Part shown: positions 1-8,860 of the stretch, piece by piece
How positions within the stretch are numbered: position 1 is the first letter of the stretch
How the letters are laid out: each line of letters opens with the position of its first letter
From: Pseudofrankia coriaricola
Lineage (GTDB): Bacteria; Actinomycetota; Actinomycetes; Frankiales; Frankiaceae
Assembly: GCF_001854805.1 (NCBI RefSeq)
Contig: NZ_MBLO01000213.1
Coordinates: 31,472 to 95,471 of the forward strand
Direction of reading: 5' to 3'
DNA: 64,000 bases
Program-made: the position numbers and the translations under genes
Notes under the pieces: model-generated
Seen by the model: the letters and a program-made list of their open reading frames with translations, nothing else
The model's database searches: none
What the model was told of the DNA's origin: nothing

Positions 1-265
1 CCTCGCGGAACCCCGCCTCCCGCCAGAGCCGCAGCACCGCCGTCTGCCAGTCCGTCACCGTCTCCAGCCGGTGCGCGGCGAGGGCGGGCCGCAGCGCCTG
101 CTCCCTCGGCGGCTTCGGGACACCGAGGTAGGGCATCGACGACTTCATGTAGGCCTGCATCCCCGGCGCCTTCGCCGGGTCCGCCGCCGCGGCCAGGGCC
201 GCTCGTACCGCGTCGACCAGCCGGTCCACCGCCGGGGAGGAGTCCACGGCCGAATTGTCGTCCAC
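1..265 (-). CDS. DNA alkylation repair enzyme, AlkD-like (N-terminal part, runs off the left edge)
   Basis: Only the first ~88 codons are in the window. The reading contains ADPAKAPGMQAYMKSSMPYL followed by GVPKPP and a later WQTAVLRLWREAGFRE. This is the N-terminal signature of the HEAT-repeat DNA alkylation repair family (AlkC/AlkD), monofunctional glycosylases that remove positively charged alkylated bases. I chose the GTG at 265; a second in-frame GTG at 247 is equally possible, and no strong ribosome binding site decides between them. The frame stays open upstream to about 430 with a hydrophobic stretch, so a longer protein cannot be excluded. The gene diverges from the plus-strand gene at 455. 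Confidence 0.8.
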   Translation of the reverse strand, partial: MDDNSAVDSSPAVDRLVDAVRAALAAAADPAKAPGMQAYMKSSMPYLGVPKPPREQALRPALAAHRLETVTDWQTAVLRLWREAGFRE

Positions 266-454
266 GAGGTGGACGGGCCAGGTATCGGCAGGCCGCGGAC
301 CCGCGCCGAACAGGGCGCCATACCTCCAAACGGCGGCACCCAACGCAAGCCCGCCTGCCCGCGCCCGCCTCGGCGGAAGGCGAGCATGCGCGGCGTACAC
401 GGCGTACCTGGCGAAGCGCCATACTTGTCACGGATCTCTGACAAAGCGTGATGG

Positions 455-2131
455 GTGGGCCGCATGGGGAGCTGGCGTCGGCTGTGGCGGGTCGGCGGGA
501 GTCCGAGCGTCGACGACGGCCATGCCGACGACGAGATCCCGGCAGGGATGGACCCGTCGGCGCGCCCGACCTCGTCGTGGCCTCCTGGAACAGGGACCTG
601 GGACGAGATCGGGTCGGCGCGGCAGCCGACCAGGCCGCCGCGCAACTGGGTTGGTGGGATACCTGCCTGGGTTCGAACGCCCACCTGGGTCCGAATGCCC
701 ACCTGGGCACGCCCACGCGCCCGCACGCTGCTCGGGGCCGGGACAGCCCTCGCACTGGTGGTGGCGACGACGACCGCCCTCACGGTCACGCCCGCCGGCA
801 GGGACTGGGCCTGCGACCAGCTCGATCTGGGGTGCCCCCCACCGTTCCGGATCGCGGTACAGGCCGACCCAGGCTCGGTTGGGCCCAGCGATACCGACGC
901 CCCGGGGACCGCCAGCTACGTGTTCAGCGGTGAGACGCGTGACCTCGGGCCGCCGCCGGACGGCCGGGAGGACTGCCGCGGGTGGGCCGCCTGGGCGGCC
1001 TCGATCGGCGCGGCATCGGCGGGCGCCACGCCGTTGCGCCTCGACGTTGCCGCGACCGGGCAGGACCAGGTGCGCGTGGTCGGCTTCACGCTCCGAGTCG
1101 GCGAGGACATCAAGTCTCCCTCCGCTGATGCCTCTCCCGCCAGACTTTCGTTGACCTGCACCACATCGCCGGACGCGGAGCGGCCGACGGCGCGGCAGCC
1201 TGGCACGGAGCGGCCGACCTCGGAGCAGCCGACCGAGGTGATACCGGCCGAAGTGACGACGTTGGACCTGGACAGCCGCCTGATCACCTCTCAGGATCCG
1301 GTCGTCGCCACGTCAGGAGAGCAGGCTCTACCGATCGCGCCCGGCATAACCACATCGTTCGCGGTCACCACGACGACATCGACCTGTGACTGCCGCTGGC
1401 GGGTCGAAGTCGAACTGCTGGTCGGCGACGAGCGGCAGGTGGTCACCGTCGGCCCGGACGGCGCTCGCCCCGGCACCGCGGCCGACAATCCCGACCAGCC
1501 GTCCTTCGAGACGACGACAGCGGATTACACCGGTCTCCCTGTCCACTACGTCGCCGGACGGTGGCAGTACGACCGGGGGAACGAGCCGACCACGTCATAT
1601 CCGTATCCGTCCACTCCCGTGTGCCCGCTCGCGTCCACCTCCGAGGTCATCGCGGCACTGGACTCGGTGGGCGTGACGGCGAGAAGCACCACCCGGTTCA
1701 GCGCCGGAGCAAACCAGGACACGGACGACCCTGGCACGCGGGAGACGGCGGTCTGCTCGTGGCGGCTCCCCTCCGCGTCGACGGATCTGGGCGCCGTCAT
1801 CCTCGTGGGCGCCACGACGGTGGACGAAGCGGCGGCACGTACCGTGTTCGCCGCGTGGAAGCAGGCATTTTCATTCTCGGACGCCATCGTGGATCAATGT
1901 GGCTTCCTGTCCAGCAACCCTCCGGTCGGCCTCGCGGCGGTCGGGGATGTCGGCGACGAGGCGGCCGGTAATCCTGGCTGGCTGGTCGCCCGGGCCGGGA
2001 ACCGGATCGTCCGCGCCAGCGTGTGCGCCCCCGCGGGCGGCGACGGCGATCCGGCTCGCGCGCCGGCGGCGCCCGGCGACCTGGCGGGGCTGCGCATGGT
2101 GACGCAGGCGGTCCTGGGCAGCACGTGGTGA
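455..2131 (+). CDS. Single-pass membrane protein of unknown function, paralogue of the gene at 8861
   Basis: This 558-residue protein has a cytoplasmic N-terminus of about 90 residues with Thr-Pro-Thr-Trp repeats. One hydrophobic segment follows (about residues 91-113, LLGAGTALALVVATTTAL), then a large Cys-containing outer region. The outer region has an AWAAS(I/V)GAA block, a CDCRWRVEVELLVGDERQVV block and a C-terminal part with paired Cys. All three recur in the same order in the protein at 8861, so the two are full-length paralogues. The start is GTG 455 or ATG 464. I recognise no catalytic motif; surface sensor or lipid/ligand-binding roles are only guesses. It lies 43 bp upstream of nnr on the same strand. 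Confidence 0.8.
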   Translation: MGRMGSWRRLWRVGGSPSVDDGHADDEIPAGMDPSARPTSSWPPGTGTWDEIGSARQPTRPPRNWVGGIPAWVRTPTWVRMPTWARPRARTLLGAGTALALVVATTTALTVTPAGRDWACDQLDLGCPPPFRIAVQADPGSVGPSDTDAPGTASYVFSGETRDLGPPPDGREDCRGWAAWAASIGAASAGATPLRLDVAATGQDQVRVVGFTLRVGEDIKSPSADASPARLSLTCTTSPDAERPTARQPGTERPTSEQPTEVIPAEVTTLDLDSRLITSQDPVVATSGEQALPIAPGITTSFAVTTTTSTCDCRWRVEVELLVGDERQVVTVGPDGARPGTAADNPDQPSFETTTADYTGLPVHYVAGRWQYDRGNEPTTSYPYPSTPVCPLASTSEVIAALDSVGVTARSTTRFSAGANQDTDDPGTRETAVCSWRLPSASTDLGAVILVGATTVDEAAARTVFAAWKQAFSFSDAIVDQCGFLSSNPPVGLAAVGDVGDEAAGNPGWLVARAGNRIVRASVCAPAGGDGDPARAPAAPGDLAGLRMVTQAVLGSTW

Positions 2132-2174
2132 CGTGACGAGCGCCTGAAGGGTGCTGGCGCGGGAGGATGACGGC

Positions 2175-3821
2175 ATGCGTGCTGCTCATACCGTGGCCCA
2201 GGTACGCGCCGCCGAGGCGCCGTTGCTGGAAGGCCTGCCGCCCGGGGCTCTTATGCAGCGGGCGGTGCACGGGCTGCTCGGTCACGCCGTGCGCCACCTC
2301 GGCCGCCGGGTCTACGGACGACGCGTCGTCGTGCTCGCGGGCGGCGGGGACAACGGCGGGGACGCGCTGTGGGCCGGGGCGCGCCTGGCCGCGCGCGGCG
2401 CCCGGGTGGACGCGCTGGTCCCTGGTCGGACCCACCCGGAAGGTACGGCCGCGTTGCTCGCCGCCGGCGGCCGGCTGCACCGCGTCGTCGCGCCGGGCGA
2501 CGTCCCAGCCGAGCCGGCCGAGGACGGCTCAGAGGCACTGCCGGATGACGCGGCCGCCGCGCTGCTGGCAAGGGCCGACCTCGTGCTGGACGGGCTGCTG
2601 GGGATCGGGGGTCGGGCCGGGCTGCGCGGGGCCTACGCCCGGCTCGCGGAGCTGGCCGCGCCGGAGCGGACGATCGCCGTCGACGTGCCGAGCGGGGTCG
2701 ACGCGGACACCGGGGCCGCCCCGGGCACCGCCGTGCGGGCGGCCCTGACCGTGACGTTCGGGACGTACAAGCCCGGCCTGCTGCTCGGCGACGGTGCCGC
2801 GCACACCGGGGAGCTGGCACTCGTCGACATCGGCCTGGACCTGCCGGCCCCCGACCTGGTCGCGCTCGACGACGCGGACGTCGCCGCGCTGCTGCCGGAG
2901 CCGGGGCCGGCGGACTCGAAGTACACGCGCGGCGTGCTGGGCCTCGTCGGCGGCAGCGACCGGTACCCCGGAGCGGCCGTGCTCGCGACCGGCGGGGCGC
3001 TGCGCGGTGGCGCCGGCTACCTGCGGGTCGTCGCCGAGGCACGGGCGGCCGAGCATGTGCGCGGCGCGCATCCGGAGACGGTGGTGACCGTCATCGAGCC
3101 GGGTGACGCCGACGCGATGCTCGCGGCCGGGCGGGTGCAGGCCTGGGCGTTCGGCCCGGGAGTCGTGCCCGACGTGGCGGCGCGCCGCCTGCTGGACGCC
3201 CTCGTCGCCACCGACCTGCCGCTGCTGCTCGACGCCGGCGCTCTCGACCTGTTCGCCGACGCGTTCGCCGCCGGCTTCCCCGCCCGGGCCGGCGCGGGCG
3301 TCGGCGTCGGTTTCACCTCCGGCTTCGCCGGGGGCGGCGGCGCGACGGGCAGCGGCACCGACGCGTCGACCGGCCGCGACGTCCTGGCCCAGCGCGCCGG
3401 GCCGGTGGTGCTGACGCCGCACGAGGGCGAGTTCGCCCGGCTCACCGCGACGGCGCTCGGCTGGGATGCCGCCGAGACCCGGCGGGAACTGGCCGGCGAC
3501 CGGCTCGGCACGGCCCGCCGCGCGGCCGCGGCGCTGGGCGCGACGGTGCTGCTCAAGGGCAACCGGACGCTCATCGTCGGCCCGGACGGCGCGGCCCGGG
3601 TGAACACCACGGGCACGCCCTGGCTCGGCAGCGCCGGCACGGGCGACGTCCTCACCGGTCTCGCGGGCTCCCTGCTCGCCACCGGTCTCGGCCCGCTCGA
3701 CGCGGCCAGTGCCGCCGCCTACCTGCACGGCGTGGCCGGCCAGCTCGCCCCCCGCCCGCTGTCGGCCTCGGACCTTCCCACGACGCTTCCCGCCGCGATC
3801 GCGCGCGTCCTCGCCGGGTAG
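2175..3821 (+). CDS. nnr: Bifunctional NAD(P)HX epimerase / ADP-dependent NAD(P)HX dehydratase
   Basis: This enzyme repairs hydrated NADH and NADPH. The N-terminal YjeF_N half (about residues 1-215) carries the nucleotide loop VVVLAGGGDNGGDALWAGA and epimerises R-NAD(P)HX to S-NAD(P)HX. The C-terminal ribokinase-like half (about 230-548) has VVLTPHEGEFARL, LLKGNRT and the catalytic GSAGTGDVLTG loop, and dehydrates the S form using ADP. The fused layout and ~548-residue length are typical of bacterial Nnr. ATG 2175 was chosen because GGGAGG sits 8 bases upstream and the next residues (MRAAHTVAQVRAAE) match the family start; a GTG at 2151 is less likely. In related actinobacteria an alr gene commonly follows nearby; here the next gene is a hydrolase. 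Confidence 0.93.
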   Translation: MRAAHTVAQVRAAEAPLLEGLPPGALMQRAVHGLLGHAVRHLGRRVYGRRVVVLAGGGDNGGDALWAGARLAARGARVDALVPGRTHPEGTAALLAAGGRLHRVVAPGDVPAEPAEDGSEALPDDAAAALLARADLVLDGLLGIGGRAGLRGAYARLAELAAPERTIAVDVPSGVDADTGAAPGTAVRAALTVTFGTYKPGLLLGDGAAHTGELALVDIGLDLPAPDLVALDDADVAALLPEPGPADSKYTRGVLGLVGGSDRYPGAAVLATGGALRGGAGYLRVVAEARAAEHVRGAHPETVVTVIEPGDADAMLAAGRVQAWAFGPGVVPDVAARRLLDALVATDLPLLLDAGALDLFADAFAAGFPARAGAGVGVGFTSGFAGGGGATGSGTDASTGRDVLAQRAGPVVLTPHEGEFARLTATALGWDAAETRRELAGDRLGTARRAAAALGATVLLKGNRTLIVGPDGAARVNTTGTPWLGSAGTGDVLTGLAGSLLATGLGPLDAASAAAYLHGVAGQLAPRPLSASDLPTTLPAAIARVLAG

Positions 3822-3897
3822 GTATCACGCCGATGGGCATGGTTGATGCTCCGGTGGGCGGATAACTGGATACTCGCCGGTGCATCATCGGATGAGG

Positions 3898-3923
3898 CCG
3901 GTCGCGACCGGCTGGTAACCAGC
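3898..3923. promoter_or_regulatory. Two adjacent palindromes upstream of the alpha/beta hydrolase gene
   Basis: CCGGTCGCGACCGG (3898-3911) is a perfect 14-bp palindrome and abuts GCTGGTAACCAGC (3911-3923), a 5-bp dyad around TAA. They lie 27 bp before the GTG start at 3950. This position suits an operator or a small leader hairpin. No regulator gene is adjacent, so the function is unassigned. Confidence 0.35.
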
Positions 3924-3949
3924 TGGGTCGGCGAGCGGCGAGGTGGGCG

Positions 3950-5170
3950 GTGGCGGGCGCGGCAGCGGGAGTCGGCGGTCTCGTGCGGGGCGCCGCGACA
4001 GGCGCCGCGGATCTGGTGGGCGCGGCGGCCGGCTCGAAGGCCGTCAGGCGGACGGGCGGCGGTCTGGGCCTGGCCGGGGCGGTGATCGCCGCCGGCCTGA
4101 TCGCCGAGCGCCACGCGGTCAAGCGGGCGAGAGCTCTACCGGACGTCCCCGTCGAGCAGCGGCCGGGCCCGGTCACCGGCCGCGCCACGACCGTGATCGC
4201 GACCGACGGCGTTCCCCTGCACGTCATCGTGAGCGGCCCGGATGACGTCAACGCGCGCCGCGCCGGCCGCCTGGCGCCGGACAGCCCGACGCTCGTGTTC
4301 GCGCACGGGTTCTGCAACACCTCCGCGTCGTGGTGCTTCCAGCAGCGGGCGCTGGTGGACCTCGGCCCGATGGTGTTCTACGACCAGCGGGCGCACGGCC
4401 ACTCCGGGCCGTCCGAGGTGTCGCGCTGCACGATCGACCAGATCGCCGACGATCTGTACGCCGTGCTCGAGGCGACGGTGCCGACCGGACCGGTGGTGCT
4501 GGTCGGCCACTCGATGGGCGGGATGACCATCCTCGGCCTGGCCGAACGCCACCCGGAGTTCTTCGACGACCGCGTCGTCGCGGTGGCGCTGCTGTCGACC
4601 AGCGCCAGCGATCTGGCGCGGGTGACGTTCGGTTTCCCGGCCGGGGTGACGGCGGCGGTCCGTCGGGTGCTGCCCGGGCTCGCCGTAGGCATGCGCCACA
4701 CCCCGTCGTTGTTCGAGCGCGCCCGGTTGCGCGGCACCGACCTGGCGTACTCGATCACCCGGCGGGTCGGCTTCGGCACCACCGACGTCCCGCCGTCCGT
4801 GGTCGAGTTCCTGGAGGACGAGATCGCCGGCACGCCGATCTCGGTCATCGGGTCGTTCCTGCCGACCCTGCTCTCCCACGACAAACTGGCCGCCGCGGCC
4901 GTGCTGCGCCACGTCCCCACGCTGCTCATGGTCGGCGACCACGACCTGATGACCCCGCTGCCGCACAGCCGCACGCTCGCCGACGCCCTGCCCGAGGCCG
5001 AGCTCGCCGTCGAGGAGGGCGCGGGGCACGCGCTGCCGCTGGAACGACCGGACGCGGTCAACGAAAAGATCCGGGCCCTCATCGCCCGCGCGCACCCGGC
5101 CCGCCCCTCTCGACTGCCCCGGCTGTGGCAGCGCGCCGCTGGCTGGTCAGGCTCCCAGCGGGAGGGTTGA
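3950..5170 (+). CDS. Alpha/beta hydrolase with N-terminal hydrophobic segment
   Basis: This 406-residue alpha/beta-hydrolase-fold protein has the nucleophile elbow [10 protein letters not shown] (Ser188), an oxyanion-region FAHGFCNTS, the acid in [10 protein letters not shown] and the catalytic His in [12 protein letters not shown], so the triad appears intact. Residues ~35-52 ([18 protein letters not shown]) are hydrophobic and may anchor it to the membrane. In streptomycetes and relatives, a hydrolase of this kind sits between alr and tsaE. The substrate is unknown; esterase, lipase and epoxide-hydrolase types share these motifs. GTG 3950 follows GAGGTGGGCG. Its 3' end overlaps the convergent tsaD gene by 24 bases. 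Confidence 0.85.
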   Translation: MAGAAAGVGGLVRGAATGAADLVGAAAGSKAVRRTGGGLGLAGAVIAAGLIAERHAVKRARALPDVPVEQRPGPVTGRATTVIATDGVPLHVIVSGPDDVNARRAGRLAPDSPTLVFAHGFCNTSASWCFQQRALVDLGPMVFYDQRAHGHSGPSEVSRCTIDQIADDLYAVLEATVPTGPVVLVGHSMGGMTILGLAERHPEFFDDRVVAVALLSTSASDLARVTFGFPAGVTAAVRRVLPGLAVGMRHTPSLFERARLRGTDLAYSITRRVGFGTTDVPPSVVEFLEDEIAGTPISVIGSFLPTLLSHDKLAAAAVLRHVPTLLMVGDHDLMTPLPHSRTLADALPEAELAVEEGAGHALPLERPDAVNEKIRALIARAHPARPSRLPRLWQRAAGWSGSQREG

Positions 5171-6232
5171 CGAGGCGGGCAGGTCCAGCGGGGACGGGGC
5201 GACGCCGGCAGCCGCCTTCAGGGAGCCGAGGGCGGCGACCATCGCGCCGTTGTCGGTGCAGAGGCCGGGCCGCGGCACGCGCAGCGTGATGCCAGCCGCC
5301 TCGCAGCGCTCGGCGGCGAGCACGCGCAGCCGGCTGTTCGCGGCCACGCCGCCGCCGATGACCAGCGTGTCGACGCCGTGCGTCCTCGCCGCCGCGACCG
5401 CCTTCGCGGTCAGCACGTCGACGACGGCCTCCTGGAACGACGCGGCCACGTCGGCGACCGGCACCGGCTCGCCCGCGCGGCGCCGCGCCTCCACCCAGCG
5501 GGCGACGGCCGTCTTCAGCCCGCTGAACGAGAAGTCGAAGGTGCCGTCGCCGGCCTTGCCTCGCGGGAACGGGATCGTCGGTGTCCCGTCGCGGGCCGCG
5601 CGGTCGATCGGCGGGCCGCCGGGAAAGGGCATCCCGAGCAGCCGCGCGACCTTGTCGTAGGCCTCGCCGGCCGCGTCGTCGACGGTGGCTCCTAGCGAGA
5701 CCACCGGTGCGGCCGCGAGGTCCTCGACGAGGAGCAGCGACGAGTGGCCGCCGGACACCAGCAGCGCGACCGACGGCGACGGCAGCGGGCCATGTTCGAG
5801 GGTGTCGACGGCGACGTGCGCGGCGAGATGGTGGATGCCGTAGAGCGGCACCCCGAGAGCGAGTGCGTACGCCTTGGCGGCCGCTACGCCGACCAGCAGC
5901 GCCCCGGCGAGGCCGGGGCCGGCGGTGACGGCGACGGCGTCGATGTCGGACGCCTTCGCGCCCGCCGTCGCCAAGGCCCGCTCGATCGTCGGCACCATCG
6001 CCTCCAGGTGCGCCCGGGCGGCGATCTCCGGGATGACGCCGCCGTAGCGGGCGTGTTCGTCGACCGACGAGGCGAGCGCGTCGGCGAGCAGCACGCCGTC
6101 GCGCACCAGCCCGACACCCGTCTCGTCGCAGGACGTCTCGATCCCCAGGACCAGCGGGGCCGGTGTGCGCGAGACCGGCGTACGCGGGACCGGAGTGCCC
6201 GAGGCCGTCCCGTTCGGTGCCGGCCGAGTCAT
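5147..6232 (-). CDS. tsaD: tRNA N6-adenosine threonylcarbamoyltransferase subunit TsaD
   Basis: TsaD transfers the threonylcarbamoyl group from TC-AMP to A37 of ANN-decoding tRNAs, working with TsaB and TsaE. The 361-residue protein opens with [15 protein letters not shown] (ASKHA ATPase fold), has the metal-binding HHLAAH motif, SGGHSSLLL, and a C-terminal [12 protein letters not shown]. All signatures of the Kae1/Gcp family are present at normal length. The ATG at 6232 has GGAAGGAG nine bases upstream and overlaps the rimI stop as ATGA, so translation is probably coupled. It is the last gene of tsaB-rimI-tsaD and converges on the hydrolase gene. Confidence 0.97.
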   Translation of the reverse strand: MTRPAPNGTASGTPVPRTPVSRTPAPLVLGIETSCDETGVGLVRDGVLLADALASSVDEHARYGGVIPEIAARAHLEAMVPTIERALATAGAKASDIDAVAVTAGPGLAGALLVGVAAAKAYALALGVPLYGIHHLAAHVAVDTLEHGPLPSPSVALLVSGGHSSLLLVEDLAAAPVVSLGATVDDAAGEAYDKVARLLGMPFPGGPPIDRAARDGTPTIPFPRGKAGDGTFDFSFSGLKTAVARWVEARRRAGEPVPVADVAASFQEAVVDVLTAKAVAAARTHGVDTLVIGGGVAANSRLRVLAAERCEAAGITLRVPRPGLCTDNGAMVAALGSLKAAAGVAPSPLDLPASSTLPLGA

Positions 6233-6855
6233 GTCGCTCCTTCCGTGGGTCTGCTCGCCGACGTGCCGCCGGCGCCCACCGCGTCCGCGCCCGTCGTCTC
6301 GGCCGGCGCGGCGCCGTCCTTCTGGGCAAGCGCGGCCCAGGCCGCTTCAAGCTGGGCGCCGTAGCCGGGGGTGTCGATAGGGCGGGCCCGCATGACGTAG
6401 GCGTCGCCGCCGGACGGCTGGTAGTAGTTGCGGCGCAGCCCGATGTCGACGAAGCCGAGCCGGGTGTACAAGGCGCGGGCGGCCAGGTTGTCGGTACGCA
6501 CCTCCAGTCCGCAGCTGCGTGCCCCTCGCCGGCGTGCCTCCAGCAGCAGCGCGACCATCAGCCGGGCACCGAGCCCGCGGCCCCGGCAGGCCGGGTGTAC
6601 ACCAACGGTCTGGATGTACGCCTCGTCGTCGGCGACCGCGAGCCCGGCATAGCCGACGATCCGGCCATCCACCAGAGTCGCGAGGTAGTGCCGGCTCGCT
6701 CCCTGGGCCAGCTCGGACCAGAACATCTCCGGCGTCCACGGGTCGACGTCGAAGACGACCCGCTCCATCTCGGCGACCTCGGCGAGGTGCCACCAACGCA
6801 ACGGCGCGAGCTCGACGGCGGGCCCGCCCGGGGGTGGCCCACCGCCGGCGTTCAC
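6229..6855 (-). CDS. rimI: Ribosomal protein S18-alanine N-acetyltransferase (GNAT family)
   Basis: This GNAT-fold acetyltransferase of 208 residues has the acetyl-CoA pyrophosphate loop [15 protein letters not shown] and the C-terminal [23 protein letters not shown] typical of RimI. RimI acetylates the N-terminal Ala of S18, and in many actinobacteria it sits between tsaB and tsaD, as here. GTG 6855 is chosen because it overlaps the tsaB stop as GTGA; a longer in-frame extension upstream lies inside tsaB and is unlikely. A tail of about 45 residues after PIDTPGYG is rich in Ala and Gly. Confidence 0.93.
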   Translation of the reverse strand: MNAGGGPPPGGPAVELAPLRWWHLAEVAEMERVVFDVDPWTPEMFWSELAQGASRHYLATLVDGRIVGYAGLAVADDEAYIQTVGVHPACRGRGLGARLMVALLLEARRRGARSCGLEVRTDNLAARALYTRLGFVDIGLRRNYYQPSGGDAYVMRARPIDTPGYGAQLEAAWAALAQKDGAAPAETTGADAVGAGGTSASRPTEGAT

Positions 6856-7556
6856 CCGGTCACCGCCTTGGCCGGGTGCGGCTCGGCCACGTCCGGCCGC
6901 CGCAGGTAGATCGGTGTCAGCGGCGCGGGGGCGCGGCCGGCGAGCAGGTCGGGCGCCGCGAGCGCGGCGAGAACCGCGGGATCCGGGTACTGGGCCGCCG
7001 CCACACCGGCGCCGGCGCCGGCCGCGACGACGTTCGGGAACACGTCCGGGTAGAGCGCCAGCCCAGGCCCGACGACAACGTCCACTCCATCGGCGCGCAG
7101 CAGCTCGGCGGCACGGCCCGGCCGGTCGACCGCCGGGCCGGCGATCCGCTCGCCGTCGGCGTAGCCCGCCCAGAACACCTCCCGGCGACGGGCATCGGTG
7201 ACCACGCCGGTTCGTCCGCTCGTCACGGCGCCGATTCCGTCCAGCGAGCAAACGCCGTGACAGGTCAGGCCCAGGGCGGCCGCGAAGGTCGCGGCCGTGA
7301 CGATCCCGACCCGGAGGCTGGTGAACGGGCCGGGCCCCAGCCCGACGACCACGCCGGCGAGATCCGCCGGCTTGACGCCTGCCTCGGCGAGCGTGTCCCG
7401 CATGAGCGGGCTGAGCAGCTCCCCGTGCCGGCGAGCGTCGACGACCTGAGGGGAGGCCAGTGGACGCATCGCTCCAGGTCGAGGAGCCGCGTCCGGTATC
7501 TGGACGAGCGCCACCGAGCAGGCCGGCGTCGAGGTGTCAAGGGCGAGCACCAACAC
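6852..7556 (-). CDS. tsaB: tRNA threonylcarbamoyladenosine biosynthesis protein TsaB
   Basis: TsaB is the scaffold partner of TsaD in t6A synthesis. The 234-residue protein begins VLALDTSTPACSVAL and has VVGLGPGPFTSLRVGI, both hallmarks of this degenerate ASKHA protein. The GTG start at 7556 is set by the family N-terminus. Its stop overlaps rimI (GTGA). About 100 bases separate it from tsaE upstream. Confidence 0.95.
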   Translation of the reverse strand: MLVLALDTSTPACSVALVQIPDAAPRPGAMRPLASPQVVDARRHGELLSPLMRDTLAEAGVKPADLAGVVVGLGPGPFTSLRVGIVTAATFAAALGLTCHGVCSLDGIGAVTSGRTGVVTDARRREVFWAGYADGERIAGPAVDRPGRAAELLRADGVDVVVGPGLALYPDVFPNVVAAGAGAGVAAAQYPDPAVLAALAAPDLLAGRAPAPLTPIYLRRPDVAEPHPAKAVTG

Positions 7557-7621
7557 CCATCCAGCCTACGGACCGAGACCGGCGAGCTCCGCACCGATCC
7601 AATGGCCCCACGGGTCGGCTA

Positions 7622-7661
7622 GGTCCGCCGGTCCGCCGGTCCGCCGGTCAGCCGGGTCAGC
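7622..7661. repeat. Short tandem repeat, 8-bp unit GGTCCGCC
   Basis: Three exact GGTCCGCC units are followed by GGTCAGCC variants. The array lies between tsaE and tsaB and touches the last codons of tsaE. It is probably a slippage-prone spacer that could vary in unit number between strains. Confidence 0.7.
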
Positions 7662-8208
7662 CGGTCGGGTTAGCGATGAGCACGGCGGAGAGGCGGGTCG
7701 ACCAGTCGGGGCCGGTGGGCGTCAGGCGGACGCGGCGGGCTTCGCCGGCCTCGTCGCCTTCGGGGCGTTCGATGTCGACGCGCAGGTGCTCCTGCGTGAG
7801 CTGCTCGACCCGGCCCGCGCCCCATTCGACGACGGTCAGCGCCACGTCGGTGTCCGCGTCAAGGTCCAGGTCGTCCACCTCGGCCACGCCGCCGAGCCGA
7901 TAGGCGTCGACGTGCACCAGTGGCAGCCGGCCGCCGGCGTGGACCCGGGCGAGCACGAACGTCGGCGACGTCACCGGCCCGCGCACGCCGAGCCCGGCGG
8001 CGATCCCCTGCACCAGCACGGTCTTGCCCGCGCCGAGCGGACCGGCCAGCACGACCAGGTCCCCCGGCCGCGCGGCATCCGCGACCCGGGCGCCCAGCGC
8101 CCGCATCTGTTCTGGCGTCTCGACCACGAGCGGGTCCGCCCAGGCGGGTGGCGCGGTGCCCGGTGACGCGTCAGACGAGCGTGAGGTCGTCATCGGCCCA
8201 TCATCCAT
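7657..8208 (-). CDS. tsaE: tRNA threonylcarbamoyladenosine biosynthesis ATPase TsaE
   Basis: TsaE is the P-loop ATPase that drives the TsaBD complex. The Walker A motif GPLGAGKTVLVQGI is clear, followed by VTSPTFVLARVH and HVDAYRLGG, as in the family. At 183 residues it is slightly long because of a Ser/Ala/Pro-rich N-terminus. The start is ATG 8208 or the in-frame ATG 8193. It is first of the t6A genes on the minus strand and follows the small Cys-tailed gene. Confidence 0.94.
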   Translation of the reverse strand: MDDGPMTTSRSSDASPGTAPPAWADPLVVETPEQMRALGARVADAARPGDLVVLAGPLGAGKTVLVQGIAAGLGVRGPVTSPTFVLARVHAGGRLPLVHVDAYRLGGVAEVDDLDLDADTDVALTVVEWGAGRVEQLTQEHLRVDIERPEGDEAGEARRVRLTPTGPDWSTRLSAVLIANPTG

Positions 8209-8331
8209 CCGCCCGTGCCGCCAGCCGGCCGGGGCCGCCCCGCGGTCGGGGTCAGCGGGCGGATGACGGCCCGCCGGCGCGGCGGAACACCCAACGCCCC
8301 GCTGGCCGGCATACCCGGCGGCCAGGGGTGG

Positions 8332-8628
8332 TCAGTGGGAGCAGCCAGGCCCGCAGCCGCCGCCACTGGCGACGCCGCCGAAGGCGCCGCGGCCGGGACG
8401 CACCCTGATCACCTTCGGGGCGGCCTCGGCCACCGCGACCTTCTCGATCTGCTCACGGGTGGTCAGCGTGAGCATCACCGGCGCGCCGGCCCCGCCCGGC
8501 CCACCCACCGCCTCGGGCTCGTCGAACTCATCGAGCCCGTCGAGCCCGTCGAGCTCCTCAAGGTCCATCCCACCGGCCGGGCCGGTCGCCGTGGTCGGGT
8601 GCCGGCCGTCTCGTCGCCAGAGCCTCAC
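8332..8628 (-). CDS. Small protein with Cys-rich tail, unknown function
   Basis: This 98-residue protein is supported by a strong GGAGGTAG ribosome binding site ahead of GTG 8628. It has a basic start (RLWRRDGRH), an acidic Leu/Asp/Glu repeat (LEELDGLDGLDEFDEPE), then MLTLTTREQIEKVAVAEAAP and a GGGCGPGCSH C-terminus. The MLTLT opening and the terminal CxxxC-His arrangement weakly recall A-type Fe-S carriers, but the protein is too short and lacks their third Cys. The same-strand position upstream of tsaE suggests co-transcription. I do not recognise the family. Confidence 0.65.
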   Translation of the reverse strand: MRLWRRDGRHPTTATGPAGGMDLEELDGLDGLDEFDEPEAVGGPGGAGAPVMLTLTTREQIEKVAVAEAAPKVIRVRPGRGAFGGVASGGGCGPGCSH

Positions 8629-8860
8629 GTCGCGCTACCTCCGCCTTCTCGTCCCGCTACGGACTTTTGTCCAGCTATGACTCCCGGCCCCATCGCCCGT
8701 CGGACCGGGCGCACTTCCAGCTCGACGGTAGGTCACTTCCACCGCCTCGTCTCGCCGACCTCGGACGCCGCGGCGTTCCGCCACAGATCTGGCGAACCGT
8801 GCGCGGCCCGGAGATGCTGATCGGGATGCTGATCGCGTCCTTCCCGGAAGGAGGGATCAC

